NCBI GenBank assembly: GCA_000824805.1
Contig: CCNA01000006.1
Coordinates: forward strand, 620,001-684,000
Source: Mesorhizobium sp. SOD10
GTDB taxonomy: Bacteria; Pseudomonadota; Alphaproteobacteria; Rhizobiales; Rhizobiaceae
Length of the DNA stretch: 64,000 bases
Reading direction: 5' to 3'
Shown here: piece after piece, positions 57,625 to 64,000 of the stretch
Position numbering within the stretch: position 1 is the stretch's first letter
How the letters are laid out: each line of letters begins with the position of its first letter
Notes under the pieces: generated by a model
What the model saw: the letters and a program-made list of their open reading frames with translations, nothing else
Told to the model about the DNA's origin: nothing
Database searches by the model: none
Translations under genes and position numbers: made by a program

Positions 57625-60224
57625 TTGGCGTTCTCCCGCAGGGCTTCGATGCGGTCGAGCCAGACCGAGAAGCCGACGCCGGGGATCGGCTTTTTTGCTC
57701 CCAGCAGCGTCAGCAGCCTGTCGTAGCGACCGCCGCCGACCAGCGGGCGGTCGCCATCCGCCGCCGCGATCTCGAAGACGAGGCCGGTGTAGTAATCGAG
57801 CGGGCGGCCGAAGGCGGCGTCGTAGCGGATTTGCGCCGCGGACAGGCCATGCGCCTCAATCGCCTTGGCGCGGGCGGCGAAATTCTCCAGCGCCGGGCCC
57901 AGCGACAGGCCGGCGTCGGCGGCGAATTTTTCCAGCGCCGCGGTCGCGCCGTCGAGCGCGACGTCGATCTCGAGAAAACTCTTGAGCGCCGAAAAGGCCT
58001 CGTCTGACAGGCGCACACTGCGCAGCTGTGCTTTCTCGATCAGCCTGCGCGCAATGTCGGCCGGCGCGCGGCCGGACGATGCCGACAGCCCCGCCTCCTC
58101 CATGCCTTCGGCAATGTGCGCGGCAAGGCCTTCCGCATCGCCGTCCAGCGCCAGCAGGGCGACCGGGCCAGAGAGCTGGCTGTTGCGCGGCGGGTTGGCA
58201 AGGTCGGCAAGCGCGGCCTTCAGCATCGGCGCCGAGCCGAAGGCCCGCGCGAGCCGCATGCGCCAACCGCGCGGCAGGCCGAGCCCCGCCAGCACCGCCT
58301 CGAATAAAGTCTGGTCGCCGAGCGTGACGGCGAGTTTCCGTCCAGGCAGCGCCAGTGACAGCAGCGCATGCGCGTCGGCGAGCGAACGGGCATCGGCGGC
58401 GGCCGTGTCGCTGTCGCCGAGATCCTCGATGCCGGCCTGAAAGAACTCGTTGCCGCCGTCGCGGCGCTGACGGAACACTTCGCCCAGGTAAGAATAGCGA
58501 CGCGGCGTGCCGGCCTGGCTGGCGATGTGGTCGAGGCAGACGGGGATGGTGAATTCAGGCCTGAGGCACAGCGTCTTGCCGGTCTCGCTCTCGGTCAGAA
58601 AGATGCGGCGGCGCAAATCCTCGCCCGCCATGTCGAGGAACGGATCGGCTGGCTGCAGCACCGCGACCTCGACCGCGTGGGTGTCGCGGGTGGCGAAGAG
58701 TTTCGTGATGTCGGCGGCGATAGGGGGACGGGAGGTCATAAAGCGCCACCTCCCCTTCTCCCCTTGTGTCACCTCGGCAACCAGATCACCTTCCGCGACC
58801 GTCACCTGCGCCGGCCGCGCGGCCCGCCATTCGGCATTGTCGGTGATCTCGGCTGACAGCCGCGCGCCTTCGATCAGGTCCTTGATCTGCACCTCGCCCT
58901 TAGCGCGCTCGTCGCCGCCCTGGATGATGGCGGCCGGGCTGCCCCGGCGGTCGGCATATTTCAGCTGCGCCTTCATGCCGGCGCCGCCCAAATACATTTC
59001 GGAGCGGATGCCGGCGGCGCGCATGTCGGCGACCATCTTCTGGTAGCGGCCGAGGCTTTCCGTGTCCTTGTCCATGACGAGCACCACGACCGGCGCGACG
59101 ACATCGGATGTGTCGAGCTTGCCGAGGTTCTTCAGCGCCGTCATCAACCGGGAGACGCCGATCGAGAAGCCGGTCGCCGGCACCGGCTCGCCGCGGAAGC
59201 GCGAGACCAGCCCGTCATAGCGCCCGCCGCCGCCGACCGAGCCGAAGCGAACGATCTGGCCTTCGTCATTGGGGATCTCGGCCAGGAGCTCGGCCTCGAA
59301 GACAGGGCCGGTGTAGTATTCGAGGCCGCGCACGACGGAGCGGTCCATCACGATGCGGTCTTCGCCGTAGCCTGCGGCTCTAACCAGCGCCTCGATCGTT
59401 GCCAGTTCGCCGACGCCTTCCTGATAGACAGCGTTGGCATTGACGCTTGCATCCTGGGCGGCCTGCCCATTCCTTGCCGTTGCCAGAAGAACCGCCTCGG
59501 CTTGCGTGTCGTTCAATCCGGCGCCCTTGGCGAAGTCGCCCTCCCCTTCCTTGCCGCCATCCCAACGCCCGGGACCAAGCAGGAGCCTGACGCCTTCGGG
59601 TCCGAGCTTGTCGAGCTTGTCGATGGCGCGCAGCACGGTCAGCCGGCGGCCGGCATTCTGGTCGCCGCCGAGCCCGATCGCCTCCAATACCCCATCCAGC
59701 ACCTTGCGGTTGTTGACCCGGATGACATAGTCGCCGCGCTTGATGCCGAGCGCCTCCATCACGTCGGCCATCATCATCGCCATCTCGGCGTCGGCGGCGA
59801 CGCCCGGCGTGCCGATCGTATCGGCGTCGAACTGCATGAACTGGCGGAAGCGGCCGGGACCGGGCTTCTCGTTGCGGAACACCCAGCCGGAGCGGTAGCT
59901 GCGATAAGGCTTCGGCAGCCTGTCGTAATTCTCGGCGACGAAGCGGGCCGTCGGCGCGGTGAGATCATAGCGTAGCGACAGCCACTGGTCGTCGTCATCC
60001 TGGAAGGAGAAGACGCCTTCGTTCGGCCGGTCCTGGTCGGGCAGGAATTTGCCCAACGCATCGGTGTATTCGATCATCGGCTGGTCGACCGGCTCGAAAC
60101 CATAGAGCTCATAGACCGAACGGATGGTCGCCATCATCTTCTCGACGGCGCGGATGTCTTCGGCGCTGCGGTCGGCAAAACCGCGCGGCAGCCGCGCTTT
60201 CGTCTTTTCCGATTTGTCGGCCAT
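57621..60224 (-). CDS. hisS-hisZ: Fused histidyl-tRNA synthetase / ATP phosphoribosyltransferase regulatory subunit
   Basis: A single 867-codon frame. Residues 1-~495 are a complete class II HisRS: motif 2 is [23 protein letters not shown], then [14 protein letters not shown] and [17 protein letters not shown], and an anticodon-binding domain ([28 protein letters not shown]). From [15 protein letters not shown] (ATG at 58739) a full HisZ follows (372 residues; [56 protein letters not shown]). Usually these are separate genes. The joining peptide [10 protein letters not shown] comes from a purine-rich stretch. The ATG at 58739 might still start a separate HisZ. Start at ATG 60224. Its HisRS type is the alphaproteobacterial one. 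Confidence 0.85.
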   Translation of the reverse strand: MADKSEKTKARLPRGFADRSAEDIRAVEKMMATIRSVYELYGFEPVDQPMIEYTDALGKFLPDQDRPNEGVFSFQDDDDQWLSLRYDLTAPTARFVAENYDRLPKPYRSYRSGWVFRNEKPGPGRFRQFMQFDADTIGTPGVAADAEMAMMMADVMEALGIKRGDYVIRVNNRKVLDGVLEAIGLGGDQNAGRRLTVLRAIDKLDKLGPEGVRLLLGPGRWDGGKEGEGDFAKGAGLNDTQAEAVLLATARNGQAAQDASVNANAVYQEGVGELATIEALVRAAGYGEDRIVMDRSVVRGLEYYTGPVFEAELLAEIPNDEGQIVRFGSVGGGGRYDGLVSRFRGEPVPATGFSIGVSRLMTALKNLGKLDTSDVVAPVVVLVMDKDTESLGRYQKMVADMRAAGIRSEMYLGGAGMKAQLKYADRRGSPAAIIQGGDERAKGEVQIKDLIEGARLSAEITDNAEWRAARPAQVTVAEGDLVAEVTQGEKGRWRFMTSRPPIAADITKLFATRDTHAVEVAVLQPADPFLDMAGEDLRRRIFLTESETGKTLCLRPEFTIPVCLDHIASQAGTPRRYSYLGEVFRQRRDGGNEFFQAGIEDLGDSDTAAADARSLADAHALLSLALPGRKLAVTLGDQTLFEAVLAGLGLPRGWRMRLARAFGSAPMLKAALADLANPPRNSQLSGPVALLALDGDAEGLAAHIAEGMEEAGLSASSGRAPADIARRLIEKAQLRSVRLSDEAFSALKSFLEIDVALDGATAALEKFAADAGLSLGPALENFAARAKAIEAHGLSAAQIRYDAAFGRPLDYYTGLVFEIAAADGDRPLVGGGRYDRLLTLLGAKKPIPGVGFSVWLDRIEALRENAK

Positions 60225-60516
60225 GGGTTGATCTTCTCTGGTAATGGGCGCGCGTTTCCTAAACGATGCCGCTTGGAGCGGCAAGGGTTAGCGCTTTCCT
60301 CCTCCCCCATGCGGGAGAAGGTGGATCGGCGCGATAGCGCTGGCTTTCCCTGGAGCACCCCCCTCATCCGTCGCTTTCGGCGAAACCTTCTCTCACGAGA
60401 GAAGAAGGAAAAACTGAAACAAACCACACCAAAACGAAACAATTCCGCCATCCGTGCGGCATGCTGCCGACACAATCCGCGACCATAAAGCGCGCCGAAA
60501 CAAGGGGTTCGGAACC

Positions 60517-60753
60517 ATGGCGACGGCTGGAGACATCATCGAGAGCGGCAAATCGGCCAGGCTGCGGCCTGCCGGCGGCTTTGCGCTCAAATCGGCGCAG
60601 CAGCCGGCTGGGCCGTTCGAGGTCGCGGCCGGGGCGCGCAAGCCGACCATGCGCGACGCGCTGGTGACCGGGCTGCTGGTGATCTATCCGGCCTTCGCGG
60701 CCGTGGCGGCGATCATTGCCGGGCTGTTCCTGGCCGGCGCCGGCAGCATCTGA
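60517..60753 (+). CDS. Small hypothetical membrane protein
   Basis: A 78-residue protein. The N-terminal half is polar (MATAGDIIESGKSARLRPAGGF); one hydrophobic helix (ALVTGLLVIYPAFAAVAAIIAGLFLAGAG) ends the protein. Codon use matches the neighbours, but no strong RBS is seen and no family is recognised. It lies opposite hisS. The 290 bases before it contain no other gene. Confidence 0.5.
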   Translation: MATAGDIIESGKSARLRPAGGFALKSAQQPAGPFEVAAGARKPTMRDALVTGLLVIYPAFAAVAAIIAGLFLAGAGSI

Positions 60754-60781
60754 CTTTCATTCAACGATCGGGGGGATCATC

Positions 60782-61165
60782 ATGGGGTTGCGATTTGCTG
60801 GCGCGCTTGCCAGCGCGCTTTTCTTTAGCATGCCCGTTGCCGCCAGCGCGTGCCAGCCGGGCGATGCCCGTCTTGCCGGCCATTATTATCTGAACGGCGT
60901 CATGGAGGTCGGTTCCGAGCTGCTTTTGAAGAAAGACGGCAGCTTCGAATTCGCGCTCGCCTATGGCGCCAACGACCAGTACGGTAAGGGCTGCTGGGTG
61001 AGGAAAGGCGCGACCGTCGAGGTCATCCCGGGGGGCCGCAGCTCCGCGTCCACGCATCACACGCCCGACGATCGCGGCTTCAGCGGACTGGTGCTGACGG
61101 TGTCCGGCTCCAGCCTGGTCTGGGACATCAACGGCAGCGGCCATAAGGGCAGGTTCGAGAAGTAG
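60782..61165 (+). CDS. Secreted hypothetical protein
   Basis: A 127-residue protein. A signal peptide (GLRFAGALASALFFSMPVAASA) is followed by an all-beta-looking domain: YYLNGVMEVGSELLLKKDGSFEFALAYG, then GCWVRKGATVEVIP and FSGLVLTVSGSSLVWDING. Two cysteines after cleavage (CQPGD..., GKGCWV) may form a disulfide. GGGGGAT precedes the ATG. No family recognised. It lies 28 bases after the small membrane protein and may be co-transcribed. Confidence 0.65.
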   Translation: MGLRFAGALASALFFSMPVAASACQPGDARLAGHYYLNGVMEVGSELLLKKDGSFEFALAYGANDQYGKGCWVRKGATVEVIPGGRSSASTHHTPDDRGFSGLVLTVSGSSLVWDINGSGHKGRFEK

Positions 61166-61170
61166 CCGCG

Positions 61171-61824
61171 CTATTTCGGCCGCTTGAGCTTCTTGCGCTC
61201 TTTTTCCACCTCCGCCCTGCAATAGCAGCCTTCGAGATGGTCGTTGACCAGGCCCATCGCTTGCATGAAGGCATAGACCGTCGTTGGGCCGACAAAGCTC
61301 CAGCCGCGCTTCTTCAATTCCTTCGATATCCTGACCGACACCGCCGTCGTCGGATTGGCGCGCAGATGCGCCAGGTCGACGATTTCGGGCCGCTCGTCCG
61401 GACCCGGTTCGAACTTCCAAAACCAGGCGGCTAAAGAGCCGAACTCGTCCACCATCTCGCGGGCGCGTTTGGCGTTGTTGATGGTCGAGACGATCTTGCC
61501 GCGATGGCGGATGATGCCGGCATTGCCGAGCAGGCGCTCGACATCCTCATCGGTGAACGCCGCCACCGTGTCGAAGTCGAAACCGGCGAAGGCCTCGCGG
61601 AAATTTTCGCGCTTGCGCAGGATGGTCAGCCAAGACAGCCCCGACTGGAAGCCTTCCAGGCAGATCTTTTCGAACAGCCGGCGATCATCCGTTACCGGCC
61701 GGCCCCACTCATGATCGTGGTAATGAAGATAGTCCGGCAGGTTGCCGTGCCAGAAGCAGCGCGCCTTGCCATCGGGGCCGTCGAGAATACCGGCATTTTC
61801 AGTCGCCATCGTCAACAAATCCAT
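61171..61824 (-). CDS. tag: DNA-3-methyladenine glycosylase I
   Basis: A 217-residue enzyme that removes 3-methyladenine from DNA. Typical of the family: YHDHEWGRPVTDDRRLFEKICLEGFQSGLSW and FAGFDFDTVAAFTDEDVERLLGNAGIIRHRGKI. The zinc-binding residues appear as Cys in ARCFW, His in the YHDHEW segment, and the His/Cys of VNDHLEGCYC near the C-terminus. Start at 61824 (an ATG five codons later is also possible; neither has a good RBS). It is convergent with the secreted protein gene. Confidence 0.92.
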   Translation of the reverse strand: MDLLTMATENAGILDGPDGKARCFWHGNLPDYLHYHDHEWGRPVTDDRRLFEKICLEGFQSGLSWLTILRKRENFREAFAGFDFDTVAAFTDEDVERLLGNAGIIRHRGKIVSTINNAKRAREMVDEFGSLAAWFWKFEPGPDERPEIVDLAHLRANPTTAVSVRISKELKKRGWSFVGPTTVYAFMQAMGLVNDHLEGCYCRAEVEKERKKLKRPK

Positions 61825-62023
61825 TCGTTAAAGCGCTTCAGCGCAGCTTTTACCGTGGCTTTACCAGATTCCTGAACCGGCCGGTAACCACACCAAAAGG
61901 TTTACTGACAGTTCCGCATTTTACGCATTCCGATTCATGTTTTGCTTGCCGCTCCGCGCCAAGGATCGCGAAACCGAGGGCGCCCTCTCCGCCCCGGATG
62001 AGTTCGATCAAGGTGCGTTCCCG

Positions 62024-62764
62024 ATGAAGACAGCGTTTTGTTCCCTGCTCGGCGCGGTGGCCATTCTTGCCGCCGGCGCCACGACCTCCCTTGCCAACGA
62101 CCGCTATGCCGACGTGCCGCCGGTCATGGTGAGCCCCGACCTTTCGGCGCCCTGGGTGCTGCAGCTCGGCCACGCGCCGGGCATCGTGCGCCCGACGCGT
62201 CAGGCGACGCAGCAGCCATTGCGGCGCCTGTTCCAGGCGCAGCCCGACCGGCAGAAGACGGCGGCCGTGCAGCAGCCGGCCAAGCGCATGGTGATGCGGC
62301 CGCAGATCAACCCGATCTACCTGCCGCAGGAAGTCGCCTATGACGGCCCGCAGAAGCCGGGCACAATCGTCATCGATACGCGCCAGAACTTCCTCTATCT
62401 GGTCGAGAAGAACGGCAAGGCGCGCCGCTACGGCGTCGGCACCGGCAAGCCGGGCTTCGAATGGTCGGGCACCCACAAGATCACCGACAAGAAGATTTGG
62501 CCGGATTGGCGTCCGCCGAAGGAAATGATCGCCCGCGAAGCCGCCAAGGGCCGCTACCTGCCGACCTATCTGGCCGGCGGCATCGAGAACCCGCTCGGCG
62601 CGCGCGCGCTCTATCTCGGCACCACCGAATACCGCATCCACGGCACCAATCAGCCTTGGACGATCGGCGGCGCGGTGTCTTCGGGCTGCATCCGCATGCG
62701 CAACGAAGACGTCGTCGATCTCTACGAGCGCGTGAATGTCGGAACCACGGTCGAGGTGATATAG
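62024..62764 (+). CDS. L,D-transpeptidase (YkuD domain)
   Basis: A 246-residue cell-wall enzyme with an N-terminal signal (MKTAFCSLLGAVAILAAGATTSLA). After a linker rich in Gln/Pro, the YkuD domain starts near residue 113 (GTIVIDTRQNFLYLVEKNG). The catalytic motif is IHGTNQP...SSGCIRM with H206 and C222. It crosslinks peptidoglycan at 3-3 positions or attaches proteins. Start at ATG 62024, 29 codons inside an open frame that has no family similarity upstream. A strong terminator lies 150 bases downstream. Confidence 0.9.
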   Translation: MKTAFCSLLGAVAILAAGATTSLANDRYADVPPVMVSPDLSAPWVLQLGHAPGIVRPTRQATQQPLRRLFQAQPDRQKTAAVQQPAKRMVMRPQINPIYLPQEVAYDGPQKPGTIVIDTRQNFLYLVEKNGKARRYGVGTGKPGFEWSGTHKITDKKIWPDWRPPKEMIAREAAKGRYLPTYLAGGIENPLGARALYLGTTEYRIHGTNQPWTIGGAVSSGCIRMRNEDVVDLYERVNVGTTVEVI

Positions 62765-62913
62765 TCACAGCGAATCAGCCGGTTAGACGGCGCATCAGTT
62801 TTTGTTCGACGCTGTTGCCGCTAAGTCATAGTGCGATCCCGCGGGATGTGCTTAAACCGGTGTCAGGGGTTTACGGGGGACGGGCCGTGTGGGGATACGG
62901 CCGGTCACGAAAA

Positions 62914-62942
62914 GGCAGCGCGGCCAACCGCGCTGCCTTTTT
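62914..62942 (+). terminator. Rho-independent terminator after the L,D-transpeptidase gene
   Basis: GGCAGCGCGG (62914-62923), CCAA loop, CCGCGCTGCC (62928-62937), then TTTTTC. A perfect 10-bp GC stem with flanking A/T runs. It sits 150 bases past the stop codon, with a GGCCGT/ACGGCC hairpin just before it; the gap 62765-63131 (367 bases) otherwise holds no gene, so a 3'-UTR or a small RNA is possible. Confidence 0.9.
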
Positions 62943-63062
62943 CGTTTTTGAGTTTCCCTTTGATGCATGGCGCGGCAAGTCGCCCCGAAAGCAGGCGGTT
63001 TCGCTTTCGGGGCTGATTTCCCGGCGCGCCTCTGCTATTGCAGCGCAAAATCCTGATCGTTA

Positions 63063-63108
63063 CGCAATTCCGGACGCAACGCCGCTTACGCGCTTCTCCC
63101 TGAATTGC
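63063..63108. repeat. Degenerate dispersed palindromic element, GCAATTC type
   Basis: GCAATTCCGGACG at the left and GAATTGC at the right enclose a degraded core. It belongs to the family at 43976-44025, and lies just before the folD start region. Confidence 0.65.
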
Positions 63109-63131
63109 TGCAGAAGGCAGAGGTGCCAGCC

Positions 63132-64000
63132 ATGACCCGAACCGACGACAGCCGCTATCTGAAAGGCGGCCCCGTGGCCCAGCGCATCATCGCTTCGGTG
63201 CGCGAAGACGCGGCGATCGCCACGGCCGAAGGTTTCCCGCCAAAGCTGGTCTCGATCACCGTCGGCGATACCGCAGCGGTCGATGTCTACGTGCGCAACC
63301 AGCGTGCCAAGGCCGCCCTTGCCGGCATCGGCTTCGAGGAACGCCGCTTCGCCGCCGACATCACCGCCGGTGAACTGGAAGCCGCCATTCATGGCCTCAA
63401 CGCCGACCCGCGCGTCACCGGCATCATCATCCAGCGGCCGGTGCCGGCGCATATCCCGATCAAGACGCTGCAGGCGGCGGTGCATCCGCTGAAGGACGTC
63501 GAGGGCATGCACCCGGCCTCGATCGGCAACATCGTCTACAACCAGCTCGACCTGGCGCCCTGCACGGCGGCGGCTTCGGTCGAACTGCTGAAGGAGACCG
63601 GCCTCGATCTCAAGGGGCTCGAAGTGGTGGTCGTCGGTCACTCCGAGATCGTCGGCAAGCCCATCGCCTTCCTGTTGATGAGCGAGGGCGCGACGGTGAC
63701 GGTCTGCCACCACATGACGCGCTCGCTGGCGGCGCATGCGCGGCGCGCCGACGCGCTGTTCGTCGCCGTCGGCAAGCCACGGCTGATCAAGGCCGACATG
63801 GTGAAGCCGGGTGCTGCGGTCATCGACATCGGCATCAACTCCGAGGTCGGGCCTGACGGCGAAACCCGTATCGTCGGGGACGTCGACACCGACAGCGTCA
63901 AGGAAGTGGCGTCCTGGATCACGCCGGTGCCGGGCGGCGTCGGCCCGCTCACGGTGGCGATCCTGCTGCGCAACACCATGGTGGCGCTCAACCGCCAGCG
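63132..64000 (+). CDS. folD: FolD-family methylenetetrahydrofolate dehydrogenase/cyclohydrolase, 3' end outside window
   Basis: The visible 289 codons show the family frame: VSITVGDTAAVDVYVRNQRAKAALAGIGFEE, IIIQRPVPAHIPIKTLQAAVHPLKDVEGMHP, LEVVVVGHSEIVGKPIAFLLM and ITPVPGGVGPLTVAILLRNT. At the position of the catalytic Lys (YVxxK) there is Gln57, and the DVDG aspartate is Glu124; Gln101 is kept. Thus it is a divergent paralogue, perhaps only dehydrogenase-like in activity. Start at ATG 63132 with AGAGGTG upstream. Truncated by the window end. Confidence 0.85.
   Translation, partial: MTRTDDSRYLKGGPVAQRIIASVREDAAIATAEGFPPKLVSITVGDTAAVDVYVRNQRAKAALAGIGFEERRFAADITAGELEAAIHGLNADPRVTGIIIQRPVPAHIPIKTLQAAVHPLKDVEGMHPASIGNIVYNQLDLAPCTAAASVELLKETGLDLKGLEVVVVGHSEIVGKPIAFLLMSEGATVTVCHHMTRSLAAHARRADALFVAVGKPRLIKADMVKPGAAVIDIGINSEVGPDGETRIVGDVDTDSVKEVASWITPVPGGVGPLTVAILLRNTMVALNRQ

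Overview
The window reads as a chromosomal segment of an alphaproteobacterium of the order Hyphomicrobiales (Rhizobiales), most likely Mesorhizobium or a close Phyllobacteriaceae relative. The evidence is the high-GC, GC3-rich codon use, an ornithine-lipid acyltransferase with a Pho box, the sulfate-assimilation layout (siroheme synthase, DUF2849, sulfite reductase, [4Fe-4S] APS reductase, DUF934), short-form HisG with HisZ, an alphaproteobacterial-type HisRS, and dispersed palindromes of the GAAAAGTG...CGGTTTTC kind. The genus is an inference; no rRNA gene is present.

Layout. 1-7,020: end of ihfB, a LapA-like protein, an ornithine cyclodeaminase homologue, a VOC protein, a WYL regulator, a frameshifted small membrane protein, two RNA methyltransferases, lspA and an acrylyl-CoA-reductase-like enzyme. 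7,131-13,010: hybrid histidine kinase, olsB, a TRIC-type channel, grpE and a DJ-1/PfpI protein. 13,222-18,550: the cysteine/siroheme operon on the minus strand, with a palindromic element between cysH and DUF934. 18,547-26,043: a host-attachment-family protein, a YbaL-type antiporter, AraC/oxidoreductase/SDR genes and a class A PBP. 26,044-38,689: a mobile island with lower GC and different codon use. 38,690-47,360: guaA, an MTAN-like nucleosidase, a thioesterase, rsmB, aqpZ and divergent katG/oxyR. 47,368-53,057: a transport and catabolic module (2OG oxygenase plus amino-acid-type ABC transporter, divergent from a nucleoside hydrolase and a TetR regulator). 53,163-64,000: a cation/proton antiporter, a poly-gamma-glutamate hydrolase homologue, an acyl-CoA synthetase, hisG with a fused hisS-hisZ, small proteins, tag, an L,D-transpeptidase and a divergent folD cut by the window end.

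The island carries a complete four-gene Wadjet-type (JetABCD) defence operon against plasmids, whose genes overlap by 4-11 bases. It is flanked by an AlpA-like regulator and a P4-type integrase sitting against the 3' end of guaA. On the other side lie an integrase fragment, an XRE regulator, a frameshifted gene and a second tyrosine recombinase with its small DNA-binding partner. The island therefore looks like layers of successive insertions.

The observations most worth checking are: (i) three loci of tandem 7-bp repeats in head-to-head arms that abut or supply the stop codons of the neighbouring genes; (ii) the in-frame HisS-HisZ fusion; (iii) a FolD homologue with Gln at the catalytic Lys position; (iv) a palindromic element that supplies the cysH stop codon; (v) candidate operators for the oxygenase/nucleoside hydrolase module, the cys operon and the pfpI gene. 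All assignments come from reading the sequence; no database search was run.
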